A stretch of DNA of 55,501 nt from positions 1 to 55,501 of the forward strand of contig NW_006889855.1 in assembly GCF_000231115.1 (NCBI RefSeq), in the 5' to 3' direction. The notes below the pieces were generated by a model. It had not been told where the DNA came from. It searched no databases and was given only the letters and a program-made list of their open reading frames with translations. Origin of the DNA: Vittaforma corneae ATCC 50505 (Eukaryota > Microsporidia > Nosematidae). Position numbers and translations under genes: made by a program. Shown here in pieces: positions 36,185-46,419 of this stretch (position 1 is the stretch's first letter; each line of letters begins with the position of its first letter).

Positions 36185-37366
36185 ATGTTCGGTGAGTACA
36201 AAGTCATCAAAAAGTGCAAAACTACAAATGCAAGGGTATCTGAACTTGAACTGAAGAGCAATACTCTTCATCTACCCATCTTCATGCCAGTTGCCACGTA
36301 TGGAGCAATGAGAGGAGTCAAAGTCTCGTCTATGCCAGAGGAGATAATACTCAGCAACACGTATCATCTCAGAAAACTAGGTAAAAACATTAAAGAATTT
36401 ATGAAGTGGAGCAAAAGCATGCTTACAGATAGCGGTGGGTTCCAAATTCAAAGTTTACCTAACGTCGATGTTACGGACGATGGTGTTATTTTTGATAATA
36501 AGCTTTTCAGACCAGAGGACTCCATGGATATACAGATGTGCCTGGGCGCAGATATAATGATGCAGCTTGATGATGTTGTTAATCCGAAGGAGGAGCGGGC
36601 CAAGCATGTTAAGGCAGTTAAAAGGTCCATAGAATGGCTGGATCGGGCAATTATGCACATAGACAAGAAGCGTGATGAGCAAGGAGATCAGACAAGTGGC
36701 AACAGTAAAAAGATCAAAAAAGACTTGAGGATTCTTCCAATTCGCAACCAGGTTTTATTTCCAATTATCCAGGGTGGACTCGAGGAGGACTTAAGAAAAA
36801 GAAGCATTGAGGGCATTCTAGAACGCAGACCCATTGGAGTTGCCATCGGCGGGCTAAGCGGGGGAGAGGACAAAGGAGAATTCTGCAGGATTGTACTGTA
36901 CTGCTGTAATAATCTGCCAGAAGGGATGCCTAGATATTTGATGGGAGTAGGATATCCTGAAGACATAGTAGTGTGCTGTGCACTTGGAGTGGATATGTCC
37001 GACTGTGTCTATCCTACTAGAACAGCTAGGTTTGGTCGAGCCTTCCGTGATGAGGGCGATATTCTGATTGATGGAAGAGTCCTAGGCGATTTAACTCCCA
37101 TTGATAAAGACTGCCAGTGCAGCACCTGCAAGACATACAATAAGTCTTACCTCCTAACAATCAAAGGAACTCAGAACTTCTGCATGCTTGTGTCCATTCA
37201 TAATATGCATTACATGAGAAATCTGACGCAAAGGATTAGGAAGTCTATTTTGTCAGATAACTTTCCGAAGTTTGTTAAGGAATATATGGAAAATAGATTC
37301 AAGGACGACATTCCACTATGGATCAAAGAGACATTGTCCAAATTTGGCATTAACTTTATTCAATGA
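36185..37366 (+). CDS. QTRT1: Queuine tRNA-guanine transglycosylase, catalytic subunit
   Basis: A 393-residue TGT. The general acid/base aspartate lies in TDSGGFQIQSL (Asp82); the nucleophile is Asp273 in MSDCVYPTRTARFGRA. The zinc site is C310-x-C312-xx-C315 with His339 (CQCSTC...SIHN). IQGGLEEDLRKRSIE and GVAIGGLSGGE are further signature blocks. The enzyme swaps guanine for queuine at position 34 of His, Tyr, Asn and Asp tRNAs. Eukaryotes cannot make queuine, so it must be salvaged. A basic insert (about 162-182) is unusual. The first ATG in frame (MFGEYKV) is 36185; the longer frame starts with TTG. Confidence 0.94.
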   Translation: MFGEYKVIKKCKTTNARVSELELKSNTLHLPIFMPVATYGAMRGVKVSSMPEEIILSNTYHLRKLGKNIKEFMKWSKSMLTDSGGFQIQSLPNVDVTDDGVIFDNKLFRPEDSMDIQMCLGADIMMQLDDVVNPKEERAKHVKAVKRSIEWLDRAIMHIDKKRDEQGDQTSGNSKKIKKDLRILPIRNQVLFPIIQGGLEEDLRKRSIEGILERRPIGVAIGGLSGGEDKGEFCRIVLYCCNNLPEGMPRYLMGVGYPEDIVVCCALGVDMSDCVYPTRTARFGRAFRDEGDILIDGRVLGDLTPIDKDCQCSTCKTYNKSYLLTIKGTQNFCMLVSIHNMHYMRNLTQRIRKSILSDNFPKFVKEYMENRFKDDIPLWIKETLSKFGINFIQ

Positions 37367-37570
37367 AATTATAAACTTGATGCTGTGCATTTTTTGTAAG
37401 GATGGATTGTTAAAAAGCCCTAAGCGGGGCGTGTTTGCAATTCAGTAGTATTACATATTACATTCTTGTGTTGTGTCCTGTAAGTCAGGAATATGAGGAT
37501 GTCCTTATGCAGGTTTGTTAAATTAACAAATAAATCGTTCAACAACTTGGTTTATTTAAAATGAAATAGG

Positions 37571-38113
37571 CTAGCAGCACCTAAACACCCTTCTGCAATA
37601 TCCCCTCTCAAGCACTATGCCCAAGTTTGCATACTCTATCATCCTTTCAATTGCCTGCCTCACAGACTGGCTGTCGTTTGCAGAACATTGCACTATTCCG
37701 TTTAATTTGTGATGCTCAACAAAATCCTCTATTTCCTGTCGAGTGATTGCACTGCCAAGGTCGGCCTTTGTGAGGCAAAGTAGTATCGGAACCTTGGCCT
37801 TTGCACATGACTCTGCATACATTTCTGCAGATTTGAGTCCAGTCTTGTCATTGAGGGCAGTGCACACAACCAGTAGATCTGCATCCAGAAATGTCATTTC
37901 CTGCAGCTTTATAAGCTCCTTCGAACCTGATGTATCACACAAGCTCAATTTATATTGGGTTTCTTGTACTTCAATCTCCTTGTAGAATGCGCCAAAGAGT
38001 ATGGGTTTTTTAGGAACAACAGGATGTCCATATAAGAAAGAAGTGATGAGCGAAGTCTTCCCGGTTCCAGTATTACCCATTAGTACTATTTTTATATTTT
38101 TTGGAGGACTCAT
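37571..38113 (-). CDS. Ras-superfamily small GTPase (Rho/Rab-like, divergent)
   Basis: A 180-residue small GTPase. The P-loop is GNTGTGKTS (13-21), G3 is DTSG with Ser and Lys following where DTAGQE normally has Gln, G4 is TKAD, and G5 lies at QCSAN. It ends CRRVFRCC, a double-cysteine tail like the geranylgeranylated end of Rab proteins. The switch I region (VPKKPILFGAFYKE) is unlike Ras or Rab and only faintly Rho-like. Loss of the catalytic Gln suggests slow or altered GTP hydrolysis. Membrane attachment by prenylation is likely (inference). Subfamily not assignable by eye. Confidence 0.85.
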   Translation of the reverse strand: MSPPKNIKIVLMGNTGTGKTSLITSFLYGHPVVPKKPILFGAFYKEIEVQETQYKLSLCDTSGSKELIKLQEMTFLDADLLVVCTALNDKTGLKSAEMYAESCAKAKVPILLCLTKADLGSAITRQEIEDFVEHHKLNGIVQCSANDSQSVRQAIERMIEYANLGIVLERGYCRRVFRCC

Positions 38114-38399
38114 TCAAGACAGGCTATAGAATCTGCAATGTTTATTTATTTCATCAACCAATATAGAGCGAATGGAAATACCATTATTAGAGCATCTACA
38201 AATAGACTAACATTTATAATGCGAACACGATAGCATGCCCTAGTATGAAGAACCAGTGGATATTTTCAGCTAAGGTGGGCAGTAAAGAGCTTATTTTCAA
38301 ATTTAAAGTAGGCTATTGCCATTCCTATTTATCATCTTTTACGTGCTCATTTATACTCTCGTTTTCAACATTCTTTGGACCCCTCTTCTTTGTCCGGCC

Positions 38400-39272
38400 A
38401 TGTCTGCAAGAGTGTCAATTATCACCCAAGTTGTCGTCGTGAAGGCACCAACTACAATAATCGATGTAGTGCCGTACGTACTTGTATTTCTAGTTTATGG
38501 ACTCATGGTGCAGGTTGTTTTTGCATTGTGGAAGAAGTTTCACGAGAAGAGTTACAACTACTTCATTTTATCAGCAATACTTGCGTGTCTGCCATCAATA
38601 TCATTTTTCTTTGGCAACTATGCTGTCTTGTTTCTCTATTTTTTATTTATTTCATTCATGGGCTATTTAGTTTACACTGCACTTAACTTCTCCCAAAAGA
38701 AAAATGGACCAAGAATTATCTTCAGAGCCTTCAAAATGATATTCCTTGTGACAAACCACGCAACCGTGCTTCTCCAGTTCTGCCTAATTGTATTCTTCGT
38801 AACAGGAATCAATAGAATGCTAGCTATTCTCAAACTAATGTCATATTCTATATACTTTGCCGTGCTGTCAAGAGAAATAGTCAGGAATATCTGCATATTC
38901 ATGGCCAAAACAACAGGATACTATTCAAAGGAGGGTATACCTGGAAAGAAGGAAAATAGTGCACTGTGCATGATCTGCACACTTCCCTTTGATCAGTCGT
39001 CAGCCCTGGAGAAGGTTTTTTCCCTGAAATGTGGGCATTCCTATCACGAGGATTGCATAAAAGGATGGGCACTAATAGGGCAAAATAACTGCTGTTATTA
39101 CTGTAAAGAGGGCATTGACAATAAAGTGTTCACACAGGATTATTGGATCAAATCTGAAATATTCATAAAGCCTATGATGAATGCAATGAGATCATTGATC
39201 GCCTTTTCGATTGTTGTTATTGGATTGGTCTATTTGAAACTGTTTGTGATTTCGACAAATACTGAAGAATAA
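38400..39272 (+). CDS. RNF121/RNF175-like membrane RING E3 ligase
   Basis: A 290-residue protein with five to six membrane helices followed by a RING domain and a last helix. SREIVRNICIFMAKTTGYYS then GIPGKK matches the ERDFAEMCAD...TIGFYSESGMP region of human RNF121. The RING has CMIC, then LKCGHSYHEDCIKGWALIGQ and CCYYCKEGID; the CIKGWxxxGxxxxCxYCKE pattern is characteristic. RNF121 works in the ER and Golgi in membrane protein quality control. The ATG at 38400 is chosen because the longer frame starts with TTG; GGACCCC lies about 20 bases upstream. No mitochondrial or secretory leader. Confidence 0.85.
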   Translation: MSARVSIITQVVVVKAPTTIIDVVPYVLVFLVYGLMVQVVFALWKKFHEKSYNYFILSAILACLPSISFFFGNYAVLFLYFLFISFMGYLVYTALNFSQKKNGPRIIFRAFKMIFLVTNHATVLLQFCLIVFFVTGINRMLAILKLMSYSIYFAVLSREIVRNICIFMAKTTGYYSKEGIPGKKENSALCMICTLPFDQSSALEKVFSLKCGHSYHEDCIKGWALIGQNNCCYYCKEGIDNKVFTQDYWIKSEIFIKPMMNAMRSLIAFSIVVIGLVYLKLFVISTNTEE

Positions 39273-39465
39273 ATTTATTTAGATAAAATTTTAATTTGTG
39301 ATGGGCTAGATATTTGATGGATTTGGCATCAGTTTGAAGCCATAGTTGTGCTCTCGTCGCATGTGCCAAGCAGTGCGGGGCATAGACGAAGTGTTGTGCA
39401 TTACTGCTGCTTCTTTGCATTTCCTCTTTAAACTCCTTATTTAAATTAATCCTTTTTAAGCCCCA

Positions 39466-39747
39466 ATGTCTGCAGGAGATAAGAAGGCTCTGACTAAGAA
39501 CTCAAAAAATGCAACAGTGGCAGTGCCAACTACCATTCCAAAAGATAAATTCAAACTAACTAAGCTCGAAGATGGCTATAAGCTGTGTGCATCTGACGAG
39601 AAGTCACACAAGGATGAAAAGGGCTCTAGCAAGTCATCCTATTCATTTTATATTGAAGAGCACTATGGAAAGCCAGTGAAGGATGTCCATGGAAGCTTCA
39701 AGGAGGATGGACAGTACGACATCAGCCTTGCTTTTGAGGATGAATAA
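39466..39747 (+). CDS. Small charged protein, unknown
   Basis: A 93-residue hydrophilic protein beginning MSAGDKKALTKNSKNATVAV and ending YDISLAFEDE. The middle is Lys/Ser/Asp-rich (SDEKSHKDEKGSSKSS), and the end could form beta strands (YSFYIEEHYG). AAGCCCC lies one base before the ATG, with TTAAATTAAT before it, so this is almost certainly expressed. It has no signal peptide. I do not recognise a family. Confidence 0.75.
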   Translation: MSAGDKKALTKNSKNATVAVPTTIPKDKFKLTKLEDGYKLCASDEKSHKDEKGSSKSSYSFYIEEHYGKPVKDVHGSFKEDGQYDISLAFEDE

Positions 39748-39883
39748 ATTCCTTAATTAAATTGGCGTTTGTTTTGCTTTAGAGGGGATTCGGCTTGTGC
39801 ATTCTTTGCGATCAAAATTTTCACCTCCGATATGCTTGTTCTGTTAGTATATAAATGTGATATTCTAAAGCACCCATCGTATC

Positions 39884-42800
39884 ATGAACTCCCTTGAAAA
39901 GATTTTCAATTCAATAAAATCTTCGAATACAAGGGAAATGAAGCTATTTAGTACAAAAGAACTTATAAAGCAACTCAAAGAATATGATGATTACATCCTG
40001 TACATTCTCAAGAATATATATGCGCTGATATCGTCAGAAAATAGCCACAACAGAATGTGTGGTGCCAAGATCCTAAATTCACTCTCCAACTTTGAATATT
40101 CCTTTGACTTTACTCTTGAGAGTTCTTCGCAGACCACCGACTATGTATATCTCCAATCCAAGAGTATGGGCAATACCCAATTCTCAGACATCTCTAAACA
40201 AAAAAGAGAAATACAGAAAGCCTTAGATCTAGAATATGTAGATGCAGAGCTAATTGAATATTCTGATATTGCAGACAATGGCACTGTGAGGATAGAGTTG
40301 AAGACTGCAGAGTACAGGGAGAAACCCATAGAAAATGTATATGACTTTTTTGAGGCCATCAATTTGATTCTCCTAAGCCCAGACTGGTACAAAAGGCATG
40401 GCGGCTTTATTTCATACTGTGCTATTTTAGCATCAGCACATAATTGGAATTTTGATTTAGATGTGGGTATTACTGCGCAAAAGGGCGGGGGTGAACGCGG
40501 AAATGAAAGTGTGCGAAAAGACGACCGTGTTGGCAAGATCAAGATTACCCTGTGTGGCGATCTTTTCAACAAGATTTTTGAAATATTCAAAAACGATAAA
40601 TTCAATGATTTTCAAGGCGACGTCACGTCAAGCCCAGTAAAGGAGGCTGCCAGTATACTTTTGAAGTATATCTATCCAATGATGAATAATAAGCTAATTT
40701 TGTATGAGATTACACACCTTCTTACATCCTCCGACTGGCAGGAGCAATTCTCGGCTCTGCTGGCCCTTTCGCAACTGAAGGAGCACTTTACACAGGATCT
40801 AATTGATGGTAATGGTTTGCTAGAAAATTTTATGGATCTTCTGATTGGCCTACTTGAAAGTGAGGATGAGGATGTCAAGTATCTAAGCGCAGATCTACTA
40901 GGATACATCGTTGAGAAGTTCAGAGTGAGCGACGTCAGTATTGGTCTAATAAAGAATAAGTGTTGGACGGAGGTTGAGAACGATGCTGCCATAGCACATT
41001 CTAAAGCATCTATTTTGGTTCTCCTCAAGATTATCTACTCCAAGACGCCTCTCACACCACCCTCCTCATTTTCCTGTCTCTATCCATGCTTTACATCTCC
41101 TACTGTCCTGATCCGTAACAGTGCTCTGGAACTTTCTAAGGTATTTGAGGGTGAAGAGTTTCTTTATCTCCTGGCAGAAAGCATCTTACTTGAGATGCGA
41201 GGTGACTACAAACATGCTGATATTTTGTTATTTAAACTCGATAGAGCCAAAGATGCATCGGCCAATACTTTAAGAGTGTTTGCTTCTCATTTTTTTAAAA
41301 TTATTTCCCAGAGTCTCCACAAGCCGTACAGTGAAGATGACTTTGCATGCTATGACGATACTTTTTTTACATTGGATGGAATTAAAAGCATAGGGCCGGT
41401 AGTTGTTATGAACAATAGGGCCGTGCTACTAAATATTTTGTTAGGGGTTGGAGATGTTGAGTTTGAGGCAAACTCTACACTCCTTGGAGACACATTCAGA
41501 CATCTTTATAACATTAATCATAATATAGACACTACGCCATGTGTTGGGGATAGTAATTTCACCACTGTTCTGCTAGGCAGCTTGGAGGATGCATTTAAAA
41601 AGTATTCTGCCTTGAAGAAGATGCCAATAAAGGAGTTCAAGACTATAATAGAAAACCCCATCCATTATTCACTATATTCGCTGTGCATTGACATATGCAC
41701 AGAACTGGTAAGAATGAGAGCATGTGAGTGTATCTTTTCAGTTAACGATTTCCGAGAATATTTTATGCTTGAAAACTCCATCGAGTTTTTGAAAATTTTC
41801 TGCACAAATTTGATCAAATCCTCTGGAATAGAGGCTATTTCAAAGAATGCTATTGATCTTCTTATTTGGACCAAGACTAAGTTTAAGGTTATAAGCAAAG
41901 CAGCCGAAGAAGGGAAAACAAAGAGCTCTTCAAAGAGAGCTAAAACAGTCACGTCCACTGAAGAAGTAAAAAGCTACTGTGAAATTGTACATGAGCAAAC
42001 TGTTCTTAATTTAAAAGTGTTTTTTGAGGTTCTTGGCTTGAGACTCCTCGAGTTTAAAAATTTTGAGGATCTTCTTTCCAGGCCAGATAGGCTTGTATTC
42101 TTTGAGGAATGTGCAGAGTTTTACTTTAGTAATGCAGGCGCAGTCGGCAATACTGTATTTGAAGAGGCCATGGCAAAGAAAAATGCAATAATCCTCAAAA
42201 AGGCCATTTCTAACATATTCTACAATTGCCTTTTTGTCAGACGAATCCTTCAGGACTTTGATATTTCTCTTCTTTCCGAGGTCATTGAATGTTCAGATCC
42301 TTGTTTTAATGTGCTATTTGTAAAGCCGATTCTTAAGAACATGCATTCCCAACATCATAAACATACAGTACCGGACGACAAGAATGATATTAAAAATGAT
42401 ACCAGCAGCACCACAAGCTTAAAACGAGAAGACAGCGGTGTCAATCTCCTATCACGTATTCTTTCTTCTCTACACTTTACCATCAATGACCAAATAAATG
42501 ATCAATACCTTATTGATCTTATCCAAAAAGAAAAGGAAGAGGTCAGAATGATTGTAGATCCAAGCCTAATAGAAGAATATCAAATTACAATCCCACTATC
42601 TATTGAGCTAAGAAATTACCAAAAGGAGGGCGTGAAGTGGATTTCATTTTTGAGTAGATTCCACCTAAATGGGATTTTGGCAGATGACATGGGGCTTGGG
42701 AAAACAGTGCAGACGTTGTGCTATATTCTTAACGAGATGTATTCCAGTAGCAACGGAACGGCAAATGATAGCAAACATACTAACGCAGCACCAAATAAAA

Positions 42801-43996
42801 AAGTGTTGATTCTCTGCCCTGCTTCAGTATCTTCACACTGGCATGATGAAATTGAGAAGTTCTTTAATATTGAATCTTTCGTTTATAGTCCTAAAAGAAA
42901 TGTCCAGAACAAGCTTTCTGACATTACCATAGTATCGTACGATACGTTCAGGAGAGACACCTTTCTAGACACGCTGTCCTGGTATTTCATAGTGTTCGAC
43001 GAGGGGCATCTTTTAAAGAACAGAGCTACCGCCCTGTACACAAAGTGTAAAGGACTACAAGCTGACCATAAAATTATCCTTACAGGAACGCCTGTCCACA
43101 ATTCCGTAGACGATCTGTTCTCTCTCTTCGATATTATCCTTCCAGGATATTTGGGAGATGAGAATACATTCAATTCCATGTATGGATGCAAGGTTAATGA
43201 GAGGAATGTGCAAGTAATGGAAAACAGGCTGGAGGCGCTCCATAAGAAGACACTTCCCTTTGTTATGAGACGGCTAAAATCTGAAGTGCTTGTAGATCTA
43301 CCGCCTAAGATTATCAAGGATCTCAGCATCAAAATGAGCCCTGCACAGGAAGAGCTCTACCGCAAGATCAACCAGAGTGAGGACGAGTGTGACTATTCAA
43401 AGGGATATTCATCTCTGAAAAGCAATTCATTAGTAAGATTGAAGGACAGTCTTAAGGCTGCATCCCATCCCTTTTATTTCGATAAAAATGTTCCCTCATC
43501 TAAGACTGCCACTCTTCTTGAGTTACTGAATATGTGTACGAATTCAAAAATCCTTGTCTTTTTCCAGTTCAAGAGTACTATTGATTTTGTTATTGAAGAG
43601 ACTCAGCTGGCGAACTGTTTGAGACTCGACGGGTCAGTGCCTGTGGGCCAGAGAGGTGAGGTTGTAAATAAGTTTAATACAGAAGCCGTCCCGTATCTCT
43701 TTCTAACCACCTCGATTGGAGGACTGGGTCTGAACCTTACAGCAGCCGATGTAGTGATATTCTATGAGCATGACTGGAATCCGTTTAATGATCTTCAGGC
43801 CATGGACAGGGCCCATAGGCTTGGACAAAAGAGGACTGTCAATGTATTTAGACTTATTTGCAAAAATACCGTTGAGGAGAAGGTAATGAACTACCAAAAC
43901 TTCAAGCTTTACGTCGCCAATTCAATAATTACACAGCAGAACAACGAGATTCAAAAAATGGATACAAAAGACATACTTGAGAGGTTTCAACAGTAG
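39884..43996 (+). CDS. MOT1: MOT1/BTAF1, TBP-removing Swi2/Snf2 ATPase
   Basis: A 1370-residue protein. Residues 1-870 are HEAT-repeat-like helices, including LLTSSDWQEQFSALLALSQL and a second tract near 290-345. The ATPase has ADDMGLGKT (about 933-941), CPASVSSHW, DEGH (about 1039-1042; DEGH rather than DEAH is typical of Mot1), LTGTPVHNSVDDLFSLFD and AMDRAHRLGQKRTVNVFRL (about 1305). The ending NFKLYVANSIITQQN is also Mot1-like. Mot1 strips TBP from DNA with ATP and redistributes it between promoters. It is shorter than the yeast protein (about 1870). The start at 39884 has CACCC about 9 bases upstream. Confidence 0.93.
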   Translation: MNSLEKIFNSIKSSNTREMKLFSTKELIKQLKEYDDYILYILKNIYALISSENSHNRMCGAKILNSLSNFEYSFDFTLESSSQTTDYVYLQSKSMGNTQFSDISKQKREIQKALDLEYVDAELIEYSDIADNGTVRIELKTAEYREKPIENVYDFFEAINLILLSPDWYKRHGGFISYCAILASAHNWNFDLDVGITAQKGGGERGNESVRKDDRVGKIKITLCGDLFNKIFEIFKNDKFNDFQGDVTSSPVKEAASILLKYIYPMMNNKLILYEITHLLTSSDWQEQFSALLALSQLKEHFTQDLIDGNGLLENFMDLLIGLLESEDEDVKYLSADLLGYIVEKFRVSDVSIGLIKNKCWTEVENDAAIAHSKASILVLLKIIYSKTPLTPPSSFSCLYPCFTSPTVLIRNSALELSKVFEGEEFLYLLAESILLEMRGDYKHADILLFKLDRAKDASANTLRVFASHFFKIISQSLHKPYSEDDFACYDDTFFTLDGIKSIGPVVVMNNRAVLLNILLGVGDVEFEANSTLLGDTFRHLYNINHNIDTTPCVGDSNFTTVLLGSLEDAFKKYSALKKMPIKEFKTIIENPIHYSLYSLCIDICTELVRMRACECIFSVNDFREYFMLENSIEFLKIFCTNLIKSSGIEAISKNAIDLLIWTKTKFKVISKAAEEGKTKSSSKRAKTVTSTEEVKSYCEIVHEQTVLNLKVFFEVLGLRLLEFKNFEDLLSRPDRLVFFEECAEFYFSNAGAVGNTVFEEAMAKKNAIILKKAISNIFYNCLFVRRILQDFDISLLSEVIECSDPCFNVLFVKPILKNMHSQHHKHTVPDDKNDIKNDTSSTTSLKREDSGVNLLSRILSSLHFTINDQINDQYLIDLIQKEKEEVRMIVDPSLIEEYQITIPLSIELRNYQKEGVKWISFLSRFHLNGILADDMGLGKTVQTLCYILNEMYSSSNGTANDSKHTNAAPNKKVLILCPASVSSHWHDEIEKFFNIESFVYSPKRNVQNKLSDITIVSYDTFRRDTFLDTLSWYFIVFDEGHLLKNRATALYTKCKGLQADHKIILTGTPVHNSVDDLFSLFDIILPGYLGDENTFNSMYGCKVNERNVQVMENRLEALHKKTLPFVMRRLKSEVLVDLPPKIIKDLSIKMSPAQEELYRKINQSEDECDYSKGYSSLKSNSLVRLKDSLKAASHPFYFDKNVPSSKTATLLELLNMCTNSKILVFFQFKSTIDFVIEETQLANCLRLDGSVPVGQRGEVVNKFNTEAVPYLFLTTSIGGLGLNLTAADVVIFYEHDWNPFNDLQAMDRAHRLGQKRTVNVFRLICKNTVEEKVMNYQNFKLYVANSIITQQNNEIQKMDTKDILERFQQ

Positions 43997-44234
43997 CTAC
44001 TGCCGATGTAAAAATAAATTTCACATTCCAGAAAGGTTATTTTCCGTTAGTTAGTTAAATGGCTACGTTCAGTTTGTTAACTGACCATGCGTCCTAAGGT
44101 GCCAAGGCCAACCTAGCCCAAAAAACAACCAATAGTATTAAATAAACTGGCCAGTGTCGGTGTCCTGCTATTTATTTACAATAATCAATTATTTATTTGT
44201 ATATTTACTTTTCTGTGTTTTTGGTTTATTTTGT

Positions 44235-45215
44235 ATGGAATCAGGGTTCCACTTCAACCATTTCCCTCCAATTCCCAAAAATACACTCCCCAATTCCTTA
44301 ACGCTTTCTCCTTTTAGAACTGTCGCTTGCCAGTCCCTTGCCGATGACTTTTATTCAAATTTAATAGACTGGTCAGGTGATAAAATTTTTTATTGTGAGA
44401 ATAATACTGTATTTCAGTACAATTTCCACACAGATAGCTATATTAAAGTATTTGAGGACTCCTCCATCAATGTATGTAGTCTGAAATGTATGAAGCAGTC
44501 TGATACTCTGGTTATTGGGTGTTCTTCGGGCATTCTTATCTGTTTAGACCTGGGCTCGTTGAAGAGCACAAGACATATGTTCCACAGGGGAAGGATAAGT
44601 GCAATAGAAATCATAGAAAATAGAGTATTAACGGGAAGCAGAGACAGAAAAGTAAAAATGATAGACTTCAGAAGCAAGAGTCCTGAAAAGAGCTACTCGT
44701 TCCACATGCAGGAAGTGTGTGGAATATCAGTCAATAACGACAAAAGATTTGTGGGCACTGGCGGAAATGACAACAAGATCATTGTGCTAGATTTTAGAAA
44801 GGACGACACGTACTACAAGAAGCTAGAGGAACACAAGGCTGCAGTAAAGGCACTTAGCTGGTCTCCGCTCTACAGTACAAAATTCATATCAGGGGGAGGG
44901 ACAGCAGATAAGACTCTAAAGCAGTGGGACATTAATTTGGAGACTTCTTTGCAGCAGTCAATGTGCTTTGAAAGTCAAATTTGCAATGTCAAATGGCTGG
45001 AGAATGATAAGATTCTAAGTACATTTGGATATTCCAACGATGATATTAAACTTTTGAATGATTTTCAGGTTGAAAAAGTGTTTTTAGGACACAAGAACAG
45101 AGTCATACATTTTGCAGTTGATGATAAGGAGGAATTCTTTGTGAGTGGAAGCGGGGATTCAAACATAAACATATGGAAGATAGACGAGAAGGAGAGAGAA
45201 ATAATAGTGAGATAG
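44235..45215 (+). CDS. Cdc20/Cdh1-family APC/C activator (WD40)
   Basis: A 326-residue WD40 protein. LADDFYSNLIDWSGDKIFYC matches the DDFYLNLxDWS block that opens the propeller in Cdc20 and Cdh1, and HKAAVKALSWSPLYS then ISGGGTADKTLKQW matches the HKAAVKAxxWxP...LxxGGGTxDxxIxxWN block. The chain ends REIIVR, close to the Ile-Arg tail that docks to the APC/C. A clear C-box (DRxIPxR) is not seen in the short N-terminus, where HFPPIPK is the nearest match. This protein would trigger ubiquitination of mitotic substrates. The first ATG in frame is 44235. Confidence 0.85.
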   Translation: MESGFHFNHFPPIPKNTLPNSLTLSPFRTVACQSLADDFYSNLIDWSGDKIFYCENNTVFQYNFHTDSYIKVFEDSSINVCSLKCMKQSDTLVIGCSSGILICLDLGSLKSTRHMFHRGRISAIEIIENRVLTGSRDRKVKMIDFRSKSPEKSYSFHMQEVCGISVNNDKRFVGTGGNDNKIIVLDFRKDDTYYKKLEEHKAAVKALSWSPLYSTKFISGGGTADKTLKQWDINLETSLQQSMCFESQICNVKWLENDKILSTFGYSNDDIKLLNDFQVEKVFLGHKNRVIHFAVDDKEEFFVSGSGDSNINIWKIDEKEREIIVR

Positions 45216-45416
45216 ATTAAATAAAAATTTCTAACATGCTGATTCAGCTATTAAAGGATACTTTGTGGTTTGAGCAAGAAAGGCCTAGGCACTTGCAAAA
45301 AAAGAAGTAAATACATGTCAATACAAAATAATGCAAATAAAAGAGCCACTTAACTTGCAGCATTACACAAGTTGGCACATAAAAGCAGATCACAGTACTT
45401 AAGCTTATATTTGTAT

Positions 45417-45755
45417 TTATTTGTTTGGCGGTTGAGGCTTGCTCTTCTTTATTACTAACGTTTCCTCTTTCGTCAAGAACCTCCCGCTCGGCGCTCTCAA
45501 TCTCTTCATAGCGTGTCTGTGCCTACTCTCGTGTATGTAATTAGAATTTGTAGCCTTCATTAGCGAATCCAGGGTTTCTCTCCTCAGTCTCCTCTTTTTA
45601 ATCCAAAAGACTTGTCTTGGATTGAGACTGCTTTCGACTCCATTTGAACTACTGTAAAAATCAGTGTCTAAGCTCACATTTGCATTCATGCCCACATTCA
45701 CTTGAGGATACAATCCAGAGTAGTATCTGAGCAGCTCTTTTTCTCTTTCCATCAT
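45417..45755 (-). CDS. HAP2: HAP2/NF-YA CCAAT-binding factor subunit
   Basis: A 112-residue protein with the NF-YA conserved core near its C-terminus: VFWIKKRRLRRETLDSLMKA corresponds to the subunit-interaction helix, and YIHESRHRHAMKRLRAPSGR then FL is the DNA-binding part (YLHESRHRHAMxRxRGxxGRF). NF-YA joins the HAP3/HAP5 histone-fold dimer to bind CCAAT. The upstream Gln-rich region of larger homologs is missing. ATG 45755 or the next codon is the start; ACCC lies about 12 bases before it. The longer frame begins with TTG. Confidence 0.88.
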   Translation of the reverse strand: MMEREKELLRYYSGLYPQVNVGMNANVSLDTDFYSSSNGVESSLNPRQVFWIKKRRLRRETLDSLMKATNSNYIHESRHRHAMKRLRAPSGRFLTKEETLVIKKSKPQPPNK

Positions 45756-45894
45756 GTGAGATACATGGGTGAATATATAAAAAGCAAGTGAAACAAGTTT
45801 CAAAACACTTAACAAATATGTTGTATAGTTACCAGCACATAGGCTTTAGCTATTAGAGAATAAACAACACCACAGTTAACATTTTATGTTATGT

Positions 45895-46419
45895 TTAATT
45901 TGTCGCCGGAATCCTAACGTAGTTTCTTGATTCATGCACTTTGCCCAAATAAAATCCTATGATGCCTGAGATTCCAAGCAAGATAAGGAATACAACTGCG
46001 CTGAGCAGTGATACTCCCCCACTATGGTCGTCCTTGTCTAGATTGCCTCTTACAACATCCTTTAAGCTAGGGCTGCTATTCAAAGAATTAGTACCTTTGG
46101 CAGTGTTAGAATAAACAGGTTCCATGCTTTCGTATCCAGGTCTTACTCTTAGATCACTACGGTACCTTTCTGGACTATAGTCAATCTCAGGAAAATTGTA
46201 CTGCACCCTTCTAATAACGAAAGGAGAGGAGAAAGCCCTGTAGGGATCGACAGTGTTAACCAGGTGTGAATGTATGATTAAATCCCTGTGGTCAGGCAAG
46301 GAGTTGAACTTCGATTGATGGATAGCAAGCAAAGAAGGAATAAAGAGAAGCATATTCATGGAATAGCTCGAGATTGGAAATAAATTCAAAAGCTGAAACA
46401 TAATATTTATTTGAAACAT
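45895..46419 (-). CDS. Single-pass membrane protein, unknown
   Basis: A 174-residue protein with a hydrophobic N-terminus and a C-terminal helix GVSLLSAVVFLILLGISGII (about 134-153) followed by a short tail ending IPATN. The ectodomain is polar with NxS/T sites. The start is uncertain: ATG 46419 (MFQINIMFQL) or ATG 46359 (MNMLLFIPSLLAIHQS), the second giving a cleaner signal peptide. TTCCC and GTCCC lie within 60 bases upstream of 46419. Likely a type I surface or endomembrane protein. Family unknown. Confidence 0.65.
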   Translation of the reverse strand: MFQINIMFQLLNLFPISSYSMNMLLFIPSLLAIHQSKFNSLPDHRDLIIHSHLVNTVDPYRAFSSPFVIRRVQYNFPEIDYSPERYRSDLRVRPGYESMEPVYSNTAKGTNSLNSSPSLKDVVRGNLDKDDHSGGVSLLSAVVFLILLGISGIIGFYLGKVHESRNYVRIPATN

